This document shows positions 24,092 through 33,973 of a stretch of 49,009 nt of DNA, piece by piece. This DNA comes from Clostridia bacterium. Its GTDB lineage: Bacteria > Bacillota > Clostridia > TANB77 > CAG-508. How positions within the stretch are numbered: position 1 is the stretch's first letter; every line of letters begins with the position of its first letter. The position numbers and the translations under genes are program-made. The notes under the pieces were generated by a model, which did no database searches, was not told where the DNA came from, and saw only the letters and a program-made list of their open reading frames with translations. The DNA is taken from positions 1-49,009 of the forward strand of contig JAGBEP010000012.1 of NCBI GenBank assembly GCA_017936925.1, given 5' to 3'.

Positions 24092-26743
24092 TTGAAAGAG
24101 TATTTGAAAAGTACAGAAGAAGTTTTAAAAGCAGTAAATTCAACTCCAAATGGAATAACTTCAAATCAAGCCAAGGAGGTTCTAGAAAAGCAAGGACCTA
24201 ATAAGCTAAGAGAACCCAAAAAAGATGGTATCATTAAAAGATTTTTTAAATCTTTGATGGATCCTATGATAATTATGCTTTTAGCTGCTGCAGCAATATC
24301 TGCAGTTACTGCTGTTATTAGTGGAGATTCTTTCACCGATGTATTTATTATTTTATTTGTTGTAATAGTAAATACAATTTTAGGATTAGTTCAAGAAAGT
24401 AAAGCTGAAAACGCAATAGACTCTCTTATGGAGATGACAAAAGCAACATCAAAAGTAATAAGAGATGGAGTAATTCAAAATATAAAAAGTGAAGATTTGG
24501 TTGTAGGAGATGTAATAGTTTTAGAAGCAGGAGATGCTATTCCAGCCGATTGCAGAATATTAGAAGCTTTCAGTATGAAAGTAGAAGAAGCTGCGTTAAC
24601 AGGAGAATCAGTACCTGTAACAAAAATAGTAGATTTAATAAATCTAAAAGAAAATACAATGGACATTCCATTAGGCGATAGAACAAATATGCTTTACAGT
24701 GGAAGCACTGTAGCTTATGGAAGAGGAAAAGCTGTAGTTGTAGCAACAGGTATGGAGACAGAAATGGGAAAAATTGCTGAAGCTCTTCAAACTGAAAAAG
24801 AAGAAAAAACGCCACTTCAAAAGAAAATGGCTGAAATATCAAAAGTGCTTACAAAACTAGTAGTTGGAATAAGTGTTTTTGTATTCATATTTGGAATCGT
24901 AAAAACAGGAGATTTTACAGGAGAACATATACTAGACACATTTTTAATTGCGGTTGCACTTGCAGTTGCAGCTATTCCAGAAGGATTACCTGCAGTTGTA
25001 ACAATAATTCTTTCAATGGGTGTAACTTCAATGTCAAAAAGACAAGCACTAATAAGAAAACTAAATGCAGTTGAAACATTAGGATGCACACAAGTAATTT
25101 GTACTGATAAAACAGGAACTTTAACTCAAAACAAGATGACTGTTGTTGAAAATGAAACTTCAAACGAAAAGCTATTAGCAGAAGCTATGGCACTATGTTC
25201 AGATGCTGAAATTGGACCAAACGATAAAGAAGCAATAGGGGAGCCAACAGAAGCTGCTTTAGTTAATTTTGCCAATAAATTAGACTTGCCAAAATATAAA
25301 TTGGAAAAAGAAGCACCTAGAATAGGAGAAGCGCCATTTGATTCAATGAGAAAAATGATGTCTACAGTACATGAAAAAAATGGAAAAATAATTCAATATA
25401 CAAAAGGTGCTTGTGAAATATTATTAGAAAGATGTAAAAGCTTTTTAGATGAAAATAATAATATAGTTCCTATAACAAATGAAATAAAAGAAAAGATAAA
25501 AAAAGAAAACAAAAAATATGCAGATAAAGCACTAAGAGTTTTAGGAGCATGTTATAAAGAATACGATAAAATACCAAAAGATTTTGAACCAGACACATTA
25601 GAAAAAGATTTAATATTTATTGGTTTTGTTGGAATGATAGATCCTTGCAGACCAGAAGTGTATGATGCAATAAAAAATTGTAGAAAAGCTGGTGTAAGAC
25701 CTGTAATGATAACAGGAGATCATATAGATACAGCTACAGCAATTGGTAAAGATTTAGAAATTATCCAAGATTCTTCAGAAGCCATAACTGGAGAAAAGCT
25801 AAACAATCTTTCTGATGAAGAAATGATTAAAATAGTTAATAAATGCTCAGTATTTGCAAGAGTACAACCAGAACATAAAACTAAAATAGTAAAAGCACTA
25901 AAATCTCAAGAATTAGTAGTAGCTATGACAGGAGATGGAGTTAATGATGCTCCTTCTATAAAAGCTGCAGACATTGGAATCAGTATGGGAATAACAGGAA
26001 CAGATGTAACTAAAGGTGCATCAGATATGATTTTAGCAGATGACAACTTTGCTACAATAGTAAATGCAGTAGAAGAAGGAAGAAAAATTTATGACAATAT
26101 AAGAAAAGTTCTTCAATTCCAACTTGCAACAAATATGGCAGAAGTTTTATATGTATTTATCTCATCTGCAATGGGAATTACAATTGTAACACCACCACAA
26201 TTATTATGGATTAACATGGTAACAGACAGTACACCAGGATTAGCATTAGGAATGGAAAAGGCAGAAGGAAACTTAATGGAGAGAAAACCCCGCAAATCAA
26301 ACGAAAGCGTATTCTCAGGAGGAACAGCCTTTGCAATAGGTTCACAAGGCGTAATAATGGCAATTATCATCTTAGCATCCTTCTTCATAGGTCAACACAT
26401 AGAGTTAGGAAGATATGGAATATTTGAATCAGCAGATGGTATGACAATGGCATTCTTAACAGCAAACTTCATACAAATGTTCCATGCAATATGTATGAGA
26501 TCACAAGACGGTTCAATATTTACTATGAAAAATAAAAACTGGTGGCTAGTAGGTTCGTTTATACTATGTACACTATTAACCCTAGGAGTAATATATATAC
26601 CTGTATTATCAAATTTATTTGGACTAACTTCAATTAGCTTAAAAGAATTAGCGGTAGCATTTGGATTAGCATTTTTAATAGTTCCAATAAAAGAATTAAT
26701 AAAAGTATTTCAAAGAATGCATAAAAAAACGAAACAAGCATAA
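24092..26743 (+). CDS. P-type cation-transporting ATPase (Ca2+/Mn2+ type)
   Basis: An 883-residue P2-type pump. The actuator motif TGES is near residue 170, the TM4 motif PEGLPAVV near 296, the phosphorylation site DKTGTLT starts at 339, and the hinge TGDGVNDAPS is near 610. Family members export Ca2+, and some export Mn2+. I set the start at the TTG at 24092, 8 bases after AAGGAGG. The longer open frame from 24026 runs into the terminator. The riboswitch suggests Mn2+ export or a mixed Ca2+/Mn2+ role. A Na+/Ca2+ exchanger gene follows. Confidence 0.93.
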   Translation: MKEYLKSTEEVLKAVNSTPNGITSNQAKEVLEKQGPNKLREPKKDGIIKRFFKSLMDPMIIMLLAAAAISAVTAVISGDSFTDVFIILFVVIVNTILGLVQESKAENAIDSLMEMTKATSKVIRDGVIQNIKSEDLVVGDVIVLEAGDAIPADCRILEAFSMKVEEAALTGESVPVTKIVDLINLKENTMDIPLGDRTNMLYSGSTVAYGRGKAVVVATGMETEMGKIAEALQTEKEEKTPLQKKMAEISKVLTKLVVGISVFVFIFGIVKTGDFTGEHILDTFLIAVALAVAAIPEGLPAVVTIILSMGVTSMSKRQALIRKLNAVETLGCTQVICTDKTGTLTQNKMTVVENETSNEKLLAEAMALCSDAEIGPNDKEAIGEPTEAALVNFANKLDLPKYKLEKEAPRIGEAPFDSMRKMMSTVHEKNGKIIQYTKGACEILLERCKSFLDENNNIVPITNEIKEKIKKENKKYADKALRVLGACYKEYDKIPKDFEPDTLEKDLIFIGFVGMIDPCRPEVYDAIKNCRKAGVRPVMITGDHIDTATAIGKDLEIIQDSSEAITGEKLNNLSDEEMIKIVNKCSVFARVQPEHKTKIVKALKSQELVVAMTGDGVNDAPSIKAADIGISMGITGTDVTKGASDMILADDNFATIVNAVEEGRKIYDNIRKVLQFQLATNMAEVLYVFISSAMGITIVTPPQLLWINMVTDSTPGLALGMEKAEGNLMERKPRKSNESVFSGGTAFAIGSQGVIMAIIILASFFIGQHIELGRYGIFESADGMTMAFLTANFIQMFHAICMRSQDGSIFTMKNKNWWLVGSFILCTLLTLGVIYIPVLSNLFGLTSISLKELAVAFGLAFLIVPIKELIKVFQRMHKKTKQA

Positions 26744-26758
26744 AACAAATATTTACAA

Positions 26759-26788
26759 TTAGACGTTATTTTTTAAAGTAACGTCTAA
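26759..26788 (+). terminator. Hairpin between ATPase and exchanger genes
   Basis: Perfect 10-bp stem TTAGACGTTA (26759-26768) / TAACGTCTAA (26779-26788). The T-run after it is weak, so it may be partial or serve to stabilise the mRNA. Confidence 0.5.
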
Positions 26789-26810
26789 TAATTTAAAAAA
26801 GGAGAAAACA

Positions 26811-27773
26811 ATGATAACTAATTTTTTATTGGTATTACTAGGATTCGCCTTATTGATAAAAGGAGCAGATTTTCTAGTAGAAGGAGCAAGTGGAATAGCA
26901 AAAAAATTTCATATACCTGAAATAATTATAGGTCTTACAATTGTTTCAATTGGTACATCAATGCCCGAATTATTTGTTAGCCTAACATCAGCTATAAAAG
27001 GCTATGAAGACTTAGCAATAGGAAATGTTATAGGAAGTAATTTATGTAATTTGCTTTTAATATTAGGTTTATCTGCAACAATAAAACCAATAATATTTAA
27101 AAAAGAAACAAAATTTATAGAAATTCCAATGTGCTTAGGAATAACAATTATTTTTATGATACTTTGTAATATAGGAAATGGAATTTCAAGAATTGATGCT
27201 GGAATTTTAATAGCATTATTTGTATGTTTCATAATTTACACAATAGTAATGTCAAAAAAAGGGGAAGATTTTGATGAAATTGATGAAGAAACTAGAAAGA
27301 AAGAAACAGAAGAAGGAAGCAAAAGAAGCACAATTATAAATATCATATGGATAATAATTGGTATAATTGCTCTAAAATTTGGAGGAGATTTTGTAGTAAA
27401 TAATGCAGAAAAAATTGCAAGAGCATTTCACATTAGTGAAAAAATTATTAGTTTAACAATTGTAGCAATCGGAACCAGTCTTCCCGAACTAGTAACAAGC
27501 GTAACTGCTGCTATAAAAGGAGATTCAGATATAGCAATAGGAAATATTATTGGATCAAATATATTTAATATTTTGCTAATAATTGGAGCATCAGCAATAA
27601 TCAGACCAATTATTTATAATTCAACATACAATTTACAATTAGCAATACTAATAATATCTACGATTGTTTTAGGAATATTTCCATATACAGACAAAAAAGA
27701 TGAAATGACAAGATCAAATGGAATTACATACTTAATGTTATACGGATTATATATGGCAATGCTATTTGTTTAA
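26811..27773 (+). CDS. CaCA-family Na+/Ca2+ exchanger (YrbG-like)
   Basis: A 320-residue membrane antiporter with two inverted homologous halves. The alpha repeats are IGLTIVSIGTSMPELFVS...GNVIGSNLCNLLLILG (about residues 40-85) and LTIVAIGTSLPELVTS...GNIIGSNIFNILLIIG (about 217-262), each with the ion-binding Glu. An acidic, Lys-rich cytoplasmic loop (about 147-170) separates the halves. The start follows AAAAAGGAG. Its place after a P-type cation ATPase points to a shared role in divalent-cation efflux. Confidence 0.93.
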   Translation: MITNFLLVLLGFALLIKGADFLVEGASGIAKKFHIPEIIIGLTIVSIGTSMPELFVSLTSAIKGYEDLAIGNVIGSNLCNLLLILGLSATIKPIIFKKETKFIEIPMCLGITIIFMILCNIGNGISRIDAGILIALFVCFIIYTIVMSKKGEDFDEIDEETRKKETEEGSKRSTIINIIWIIIGIIALKFGGDFVVNNAEKIARAFHISEKIISLTIVAIGTSLPELVTSVTAAIKGDSDIAIGNIIGSNIFNILLIIGASAIIRPIIYNSTYNLQLAILIISTIVLGIFPYTDKKDEMTRSNGITYLMLYGLYMAMLFV

Positions 27774-27788
27774 TATAAAATAAAAACA

Positions 27789-27830
27789 AAAAATACTATC
27801 ATTTTTAGTAGTTAAATGATAGTATTTTTC
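27789..27830 (+). terminator. Terminator after the exchanger gene
   Basis: Perfect 14-bp stem AAATACTATCATTT (27791-27804) / AAATGATAGTATTT (27814-27827), with a T-run. Confidence 0.9.
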
Positions 27831-27876
27831 ATTTTGAATAATTAATATACAATACGCCATATTTGTAGTTTAAAAC

Positions 27877-27905
27877 TTGTAAAAATAACCAAAGTCTGAT
27901 ATGAT
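27877..27905 (+). promoter_or_regulatory. Sigma-A promoter of the lipid/glycosyltransferase cluster
   Basis: TTGTAA (27877-27882), a 17-base spacer and TATGAT (27900-27905). Confidence 0.6.
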
Positions 27906-27959
27906 ATAAAAGTAAAAAATATCGATTATAGAAATCTTTAAAAAGTGAGATAATAAAAT

Positions 27960-28847
27960 ATGAACGATAAAATATTAATAGTTGCAAACCCTGTTGCTGG
28001 AAAAGGAAAAGTAAAAAAAGATGTAAGAATAATTAAAAAAAATTTTGAAGATTCTGGTTATCAAGTCATAACAAAGTATACTACGAAAAATGTAAATGCT
28101 GAAGAAATTGTAAAATCAGAAATTGATGATAAAGATATAGTAGTAGCAGTAGGAGGAGATGGAACTTTAAATGAAGTTGTAAATGGAGTAACAAAATCTA
28201 ACAAGAAAGTTAGAATAGGATTTATTCCTTTAGGAACAACAAACGATTTTGCAAGAACATTAAAAGTACCAACTAACAAATACAAGTTATCGCAAAATAT
28301 TGATAAAACAAAAAACATAGAGTGTGATACAGGTTCATTTAACGGAAAATGTTTTAACTACGTTTCTGCATTTGGAGTTTTTGCACAAACATCTTGCAAT
28401 ACAGATAGAAAAGAAAAAAACAGATTTGGAAGGCTTGCATATCTTAGAAAAGGAACAGAAGATTTTTTCAAAATAAACGAATCATATCATTTAAAAATTA
28501 CTACTGACAATGAAGTTATCGAAGATGATTTTGAATACGGAAGTATAAGCAATTCAAAGTATATGGGAGGTTTTCAACTTTTTAAGGAAGATGAAGTAAA
28601 AGTTAATGATGGAAAATTTGAAGTGTTGCTAATAAAGAAAACTAGAAATAAAGCTGCTCTTCTAGGAACATACGCAAAGTTAATTATGCAAATAAGAGAT
28701 GAAAATGTAATATATTTAAGAACATCAAAACTTAATATCGAAACAACAGAAAAAATAAAATGGTCGCTAGATGGCGAATCAGAAACAAGCACAGGACCAG
28801 TTGAAATAAAAAACCTAAACAAAAATATATCTATAATAACAATGTAA
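27960..28847 (+). CDS. Diacylglycerol kinase-family lipid kinase
   Basis: A 295-residue DagK/YegS-type kinase. The N-terminal VANPVAGKGK and the nucleotide motif VAVGGDGTLNEVVNG (about residues 61-75) are diagnostic. IPLGTTNDFART (about 92-103) and the late LDGE (about 272) complete the active site. It probably phosphorylates diacylglycerol or a related lipid and feeds phosphatidic acid back to phospholipid synthesis. The ribosome site is weak (AAGTGAG). It opens a cluster with glycosyltransferases and acyltransferases. Confidence 0.92.
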   Translation: MNDKILIVANPVAGKGKVKKDVRIIKKNFEDSGYQVITKYTTKNVNAEEIVKSEIDDKDIVVAVGGDGTLNEVVNGVTKSNKKVRIGFIPLGTTNDFARTLKVPTNKYKLSQNIDKTKNIECDTGSFNGKCFNYVSAFGVFAQTSCNTDRKEKNRFGRLAYLRKGTEDFFKINESYHLKITTDNEVIEDDFEYGSISNSKYMGGFQLFKEDEVKVNDGKFEVLLIKKTRNKAALLGTYAKLIMQIRDENVIYLRTSKLNIETTEKIKWSLDGESETSTGPVEIKNLNKNISIITM

Positions 28848-28864
28848 AAAATAAAGGAGTAAAA

Positions 28865-29731
28865 ATGATAAATATATTACTTTGCGGAAACAGAGGAGTA
28901 TTTGATGGAGCTCTGAGTGAACTTATATCAATAACAAACACTACAAAAGAGCCAATAAGATGCTATATATTTACAATGGATGTATCACATTTAAATTCTA
29001 AGTATATAGACATAACCCAAAAACAAGCCAATTTTTTAAATAAAGTAGTAAAAAGCAAGAATAAACAAAATGAAGTAATAAGAGTAGATGTAACCAATAT
29101 CTATAAAAAAGAATTTGGAGGATCTGCTAACGAAAATGCATATTGTACACCTTATACATTGCTAAGATTGTTAGCTGATTTAATTCCCAATATTCCAGAT
29201 AAATTATTGTATCTAGATATAGACATGATGATAGCAAAAGATCTATCTAGCTTGTACAACACAGATATAACTGATTATGAATATGCAGCCGTAAAAGAAA
29301 AATATGGATGTTGGATAATAAGGCCAGATTACATTAATGCTGGGATGCTATTAATGAATATAAAAAAAATAAAGCAAACGAAATTATTAGAAAAAGCAAG
29401 AAACAAAATAAAAAACAAAAAAATGTTATTTGCAGATCAAGATGCAATTTTTTGGAGTACAACAAAGAAAAAACATTTGCCAAGAATATATAATGAACAA
29501 TCAAAATACAATAAAAAAGATACCGTTATATGCCATTTTTGTAAAAGATTAATGTGGCTACCATATCCAAGAACGGAAAATATAAAGCAATGGCAAATTG
29601 AAAAAGTACATAAAATTTTAAAATGTCACGCTTTCGACAAGGATTTAGAAGAATATAAAAAATGGAAAAAAGAATATGAAATAGGAGAAGAAAATGCTAG
29701 GGAAGGGAATAAAAGTGAAAAAAGGGAATAA
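28865..29731 (+). CDS. Glycosyltransferase family 8 protein
   Basis: A 288-residue GT8-like enzyme. It has the metal-binding DxD in LLYLDIDMMIA (about residues 117-127), the acceptor-side YINAGMLLMNI (about 158-168) and ADQDAIF near 195. Unlike many GT8 proteins, it keeps the His motif only as CHFCKRLMWLP near the end. It likely transfers a hexose to a cell-surface or lipid acceptor. The start follows AAAGGAGTAAAA, 17 bases after the DAG kinase gene. Its end overlaps the next gene by 38 bases. Confidence 0.85.
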   Translation: MINILLCGNRGVFDGALSELISITNTTKEPIRCYIFTMDVSHLNSKYIDITQKQANFLNKVVKSKNKQNEVIRVDVTNIYKKEFGGSANENAYCTPYTLLRLLADLIPNIPDKLLYLDIDMMIAKDLSSLYNTDITDYEYAAVKEKYGCWIIRPDYINAGMLLMNIKKIKQTKLLEKARNKIKNKKMLFADQDAIFWSTTKKKHLPRIYNEQSKYNKKDTVICHFCKRLMWLPYPRTENIKQWQIEKVHKILKCHAFDKDLEEYKKWKKEYEIGEENAREGNKSEKRE

Positions 29732-31532
29732 TACTATTCCAATATTTTTTGCTGTAGATGATGGTTATATACCATTTCTTGCAGTAGCAATAGAAAGTAT
29801 ATTAGCTCACGCGTCAAAAGAAAATTATTATCTAATAAAAATACTTTACACAAATATTTCAGATAAAAACAAAAGAATAATAAAAAAATATGAAAATGAT
29901 ATTTTAAATATAGAATTTGTAGATTTAACATACTACATTAACGAAGTCAAAGATAAATTATATACAAGAGATTATTATACTAAAACAACATATTTTAGAC
30001 TATTTTTACCAGACCTATACCCACAGTTTGACAAGGTTCTATACCTAGACAGTGATATTACAGTACTAACTGATATAGCAGAACTTTACAATATAAATGT
30101 AAAAGATAATTTAGTTGCTGCAGCACCAGATGACGTAATTCAAAATGAACCTATATTTCAAGAATACGTCGAAAAAGTAGTTGGCGTTTCAGACTACAGA
30201 CATTATTTTAATGCTGGTATATTAGTTATGAACCTAGATGAACTTAGAAAATTCAAATTTCAAGAAAAATTCTTATATCTATTAGAAACAACAAAATATG
30301 CTGTAGTACAAGACCAAGATTATCTAAATAGAATGTGCAAAGGAAGAGTAAAATTATTCGATAATACTTGGAACAGAATGCCTATAGGTGGTGATATAGT
30401 ACCTAGAGAAGAACTAAAACTAATTCATTATAATTTAGCGTATAAACCATGGCATTTTGAAGATATACTATATAAAGAATATTTTTGGGAAACTGCCCAA
30501 AAAACCGAATTTTTTAATGACATACAAAGAATAAAAGACACATATTCAGATGAGGAAAAATTCAAAGATAGAGAAGCTTATACTAAATTAAAAATACTTG
30601 CTCAAAAAGAAAGTGATTGCGTGGGAGATGATAGGATAAAGACAAAGCTGAAATTAAAATCAACTGAAAAGATAAGCGAATTATCAAATGAAAGAGTTAG
30701 AATATTAAGTGAAATAGAAAATCTAGAAAAAGAAGGTTTATTTGATAAAGACGCCGAAAAAGATCCACCTACAATTACTCTAGAATCAGAAAATGTAGAT
30801 TACTTAAATGAAAAAATTACTAGTAAAGTAAAAAACATATTTGCAAACAAAACAGGTGAATACTTTTTAAAAAATATAATAAAAACACAAAAGCTTTTAA
30901 TTAAAGATATCAAAGGAATAGAAAATTTAAATAAAATAAAAGATGGGGCAATAATTACTTGCAACCATTTCAATCCATTTGATGCATTTGCAGTAGAAGC
31001 AGCATTTAGAAAGTCTAATTTAGTTAAAGATAAAAAATTATATAAAGTTATTAGAGAAGGAAATTATACCAATTTTCCTGGATTATATGGTTTCTTTTTT
31101 AGAAACTGCGATACGCTTCCACTAAGCTCAAGCACAAAAACAATGAAGGAATTTATTAAAGCTACAGAAACAATACTTCAAAGAGGAGATATAATTTTAA
31201 TCTATCCAGAACAAAGCTTATGGTGGAACTATAAAAAACCAAAGCCATTAAAACCAGGAGCATTTAAGTTAGCAACAAAGAATAATGTTCCAATCGTACC
31301 AATTTTTATAACAATGCAAGATAGTAAAGTAGTTGGAGAAGATGGATTTATGGTTCAAGAATATATAATAAACATTGAAGAACCAATATATCCAAATCAA
31401 AACCTAACTTACAAAGAAGCTGTTCAAGAAATGAAAGATAAAAATTATAAAGTTTGGAAAAAAGTATATGAAGACTTTTATAAAATATCACTTGAATATA
31501 CAACTCCACCTGAAAAAATGCCAAAATATTAA
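29694..31532 (+). CDS. Fusion of GT8 glycosyltransferase and PlsC-type acyltransferase
   Basis: A 612-residue two-domain protein. Residues about 13-285 form a GT8 domain: FFAVDDGY, LYLDSDITVL with DSD near 119-121, FNAGILVMNL, QDQDYLN and IHYNLAYKPWH. A charged helical linker (about 295-400) leads to a PlsC/LPAAT domain with NHFNPFD near 424 (catalytic His-x4-Asp) and YPEQSLW near 503 in place of the usual EGTRS. It could glycosylate and acylate a lipid or glycan in successive steps. The start at 29694 has AGGAG six bases upstream. A later GTG at 29715 is possible. Confidence 0.88.
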   Translation: MLGKGIKVKKGNNTIPIFFAVDDGYIPFLAVAIESILAHASKENYYLIKILYTNISDKNKRIIKKYENDILNIEFVDLTYYINEVKDKLYTRDYYTKTTYFRLFLPDLYPQFDKVLYLDSDITVLTDIAELYNINVKDNLVAAAPDDVIQNEPIFQEYVEKVVGVSDYRHYFNAGILVMNLDELRKFKFQEKFLYLLETTKYAVVQDQDYLNRMCKGRVKLFDNTWNRMPIGGDIVPREELKLIHYNLAYKPWHFEDILYKEYFWETAQKTEFFNDIQRIKDTYSDEEKFKDREAYTKLKILAQKESDCVGDDRIKTKLKLKSTEKISELSNERVRILSEIENLEKEGLFDKDAEKDPPTITLESENVDYLNEKITSKVKNIFANKTGEYFLKNIIKTQKLLIKDIKGIENLNKIKDGAIITCNHFNPFDAFAVEAAFRKSNLVKDKKLYKVIREGNYTNFPGLYGFFFRNCDTLPLSSSTKTMKEFIKATETILQRGDIILIYPEQSLWWNYKKPKPLKPGAFKLATKNNVPIVPIFITMQDSKVVGEDGFMVQEYIINIEEPIYPNQNLTYKEAVQEMKDKNYKVWKKVYEDFYKISLEYTTPPEKMPKY

Positions 31533-31551
31533 TATATAAAAGGTTAGAATT

Positions 31552-32343
31552 ATGAATATAAAAAATCATAAACTCAAAACAATATATTATGAAGATGAAT
31601 TAAATGATGAGTTTTCATCTGCAAAAATTATTCCAAGAGAAATAAATGAAAATTATAAATATAACAAAAATCCTGTATGGGATTTTTGTTCATATTTATG
31701 CCAAAACTACTTAAGTATGCCAATAAAAATAATATACTCAAAAATAAAATTTAAATTAGAATTTATTGGCAAAGAAAAATTGAATAGCCATAAAAATGAA
31801 GGATATTTTATATATGCAAATCATACGCAAGCATTTGCTGATACTTTCATACCAAGCTTAGCAAATTTCCCTAAAAGAAATTTTTTAATAGTAAATCCTG
31901 AAAATATATCTATGAAAGGATCTGGATGGCTAGTTGAATTATTAGGAGCAATACCAGTTCCAGGTAACAAAAAAGCAACTAAGAGCTTTCTAGAGCAAAT
32001 AAAAAAAAGAATAGAACAAAATTATTCAATTACAATATATCCTGAAGCACACATTTGGCCATTTTATACAGATATCAGAAATTTCAAATCAGTATCATTT
32101 AAATATCCAGTAAAGTTTAATAAGCCAGCATACTCAATAACAAATACATATCAAACATATGGAAAAAACAACGATAAATTAAAAATAATATCCTACATAG
32201 ATGGTCCATTTTATTCAGATCAAAATTTAAAGCCAAAAGAAGCACAGGAAAAATTAAGAAATGAAATATATAATTGTATGAAAAAAAGAAGTCAAAATAG
32301 CAATTTCAACTACATAGAATATAAGAAAAAGAGTAATAGTTGA
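31552..32343 (+). CDS. PlsC-like glycerolipid acyltransferase
   Basis: A 263-residue enzyme of the 1-acylglycerol-3-phosphate acyltransferase superfamily. The catalytic motif is NHTQAFAD (about residues 90-97, His-x5-Asp), characteristic of a clostridial subgroup, and the second motif is YPEAHIWPFYTDIRNF (about 163-178). It lies 19 bases after the fusion gene, and its RBS is AAAGGTTAGA. The three acyl and glycosyl genes with a DAG kinase suggest a glycolipid or membrane-anchor pathway. It ends the cluster. Confidence 0.85.
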   Translation: MNIKNHKLKTIYYEDELNDEFSSAKIIPREINENYKYNKNPVWDFCSYLCQNYLSMPIKIIYSKIKFKLEFIGKEKLNSHKNEGYFIYANHTQAFADTFIPSLANFPKRNFLIVNPENISMKGSGWLVELLGAIPVPGNKKATKSFLEQIKKRIEQNYSITIYPEAHIWPFYTDIRNFKSVSFKYPVKFNKPAYSITNTYQTYGKNNDKLKIISYIDGPFYSDQNLKPKEAQEKLRNEIYNCMKKRSQNSNFNYIEYKKKSNS

Positions 32344-32397
32344 AAAAGAAATCAATCTTTGATATATTAAAAATAAATAAAACTTTGGAGAAAAACA

Positions 32398-32748
32398 ATG
32401 GAGCATTGGAGTATAGAAGATTATAAAAATTATACAGATGGAAGAAAAAAGAAATCAAAATATAAATCAAACAAAACTTCTATAGATGGACATACTTTTG
32501 ATAGTCAAAAAGAAGCAGAATACTATTGTGAATTAAAAAATAGGTTAAAAGCCAATGACATTAAAGGATTCTGCCTGCAACCTACTTTTATATTGGCAGC
32601 AGGAGTTAAATATAAAGCGGATTTTATAGTATTTAACAATGATGGAACAGAAGAGATAATAGATGTCAAAGGATTTAAAACTAAAGAATATATAACAAAG
32701 AAAAAAGTTTTTGAAGATAAATTTAATCTAAAAATTAAAGAAATATAA
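32398..32748 (+). CDS. DUF1064-type nuclease-like protein
   Basis: A 116-residue protein. SQKEAEYYCELK, KYKADFIVF and EIIDVKGFKT (the D...DVKG pattern of a PD-(D/E)XK-like fold) match DUF1064, a family mostly found in phages and prophages. No other phage gene is visible nearby, so it may be a remnant or a domesticated gene. The start follows TTTGGAGAAAAACA. The Lys-rich N-terminus (GRKKKSKYKSNK) may help it bind DNA. Confidence 0.78.
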   Translation: MEHWSIEDYKNYTDGRKKKSKYKSNKTSIDGHTFDSQKEAEYYCELKNRLKANDIKGFCLQPTFILAAGVKYKADFIVFNNDGTEEIIDVKGFKTKEYITKKKVFEDKFNLKIKEI

Positions 32749-32803
32749 AATACAAAAGAAAAAATAATAAAGGAGATATAAAAATTGAAGGAATAGGTGA
32801 AAT

Positions 32804-33115
32804 ATGAAGTATTTTGATACTCTACTAGAAGAACAAGAAACATCTATAAACATAGCATATGATCAAGAAAAAATAGAAATATATACAAATCGAGTAGATG
32901 TAATAAAAAATTTAACTAGAGAAATCGGAAAACCAACAACAAGAGATAAAAAAGGAAAAACCTATTGGATGGGTGCAATATGGCAAATACCATTCTCAGA
33001 TATCTCAACTATTTCTAAAATATTAAATAAAGAAATCTTAATTGATAAAAACTTTAAGCCAAAGAAAAAAGAAACTGAAGAAAAAAACGGATTTGAGCAA
33101 TTTAGAATTTTTTAA
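32804..33115 (+). CDS. Unknown 103-residue protein
   Basis: A soluble protein with no family I recognise. The middle holds a Trp- and Gly-containing stretch (GKTYWMGAIWQIPFSD) that could be a small beta structure. The ends are charged and Lys-rich. The start has AGGTGA 6 bases upstream. It lies 55 bases after the DUF1064 gene in the same direction, which may mean the two were acquired together. Confidence 0.62.
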   Translation: MKYFDTLLEEQETSINIAYDQEKIEIYTNRVDVIKNLTREIGKPTTRDKKGKTYWMGAIWQIPFSDISTISKILNKEILIDKNFKPKKKETEEKNGFEQFRIF

Positions 33116-33277
33116 TAAAAGCTTAAAAGTTATTAATTACATTATACGGAGCATCATATAAATATATCTAATATAAATTCACACATTTTTTATAAATAGA
33201 ATATTATACTTTATTAAATCATAAAACTCTTATATAAATTTCATACATAAACTCAAAAAGAAAAATTATCAAATGAC

Positions 33278-33306
33278 AAAAGAAAGTAGTTTATACTTTC
33301 TTTTTA
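33278..33306 (+). terminator. Terminator after the 32804 gene
   Basis: Stem AAAAGAAAGTA (33278-33288) / TACTTTCTTTT (33294-33304) with T-rich end. The 218-base gap holds nothing else that I can see. Confidence 0.75.
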
Positions 33307-33334
33307 TTAATTAATATAAAAATAAGGAGGAAAG

Positions 33335-33958
33335 ATGAAGGTATTATTAGTAAATGGGGGACCCCATGAAAAAGGATGTACATATACAGCACTAAATGAA
33401 GTTGCAAAAACATTAGAAAAAGCGGGTATAGAAACAGAAATATTTTGGATAGGATTAAAACCAATAGCAGGATGTATAGGATGCAAAAAATGCAGAGAAA
33501 CAGGAGAATGTGTATTTGATGATGTAGTAAATAAGTTTACCAAAAAGGCAAAAAAAGCCGATGGATTTATATTTGGAACACCAGTTCATTATGCAGCCGC
33601 TTCTGGAGCAATAACATCTTTTATGGACAGATGTTTTTATTCTGCAGGAAATGAATTTAGATATAAGCCAGCAGCTGCAGTAATATCAGCAAGAAGAGCT
33701 GGAACAACAGCAACATATGATCAAATCAATAAATACTTTGGAATATCAGAAATGCCAATAATTTCTTCTAGATACTGGAACATGGTTCATGGTAGCAAAC
33801 CAGAAGATGTTCTAAAAGATGAGGAAGGATTACAAACAATGCGAATACTAGCTAGAAATATGGCATATTACTTAAAATGCATTGAGGCAGGAAAGAAAAT
33901 GGGAATACCAATGCCAGAAAAAGAAGAAATAACATTTACAAACTTTATTAGAGAATAG
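33335..33958 (+). CDS. NADPH-dependent FMN reductase/flavodoxin-like oxidoreductase
   Basis: A 207-residue flavoprotein. The N-terminal LLVNGGPHEKGCTYTAL is the phosphate-binding loop for FMN, followed by a Cys cluster (GCIGCKKCRETGEC, about residues 47-60) found in iron-sulfur-flavoprotein-like and Cys-bearing members, then FGTPVHYAAASGAITSFMDR. It may reduce quinones, nitro compounds or a protein partner. The start follows AAGGAGGAAAG. The next gene begins 15 bases later in the same direction. Confidence 0.88.
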   Translation: MKVLLVNGGPHEKGCTYTALNEVAKTLEKAGIETEIFWIGLKPIAGCIGCKKCRETGECVFDDVVNKFTKKAKKADGFIFGTPVHYAAASGAITSFMDRCFYSAGNEFRYKPAAAVISARRAGTTATYDQINKYFGISEMPIISSRYWNMVHGSKPEDVLKDEEGLQTMRILARNMAYYLKCIEAGKKMGIPMPEKEEITFTNFIRE

Positions 33959-33973
33959 AAAGAGATTAAAAAC

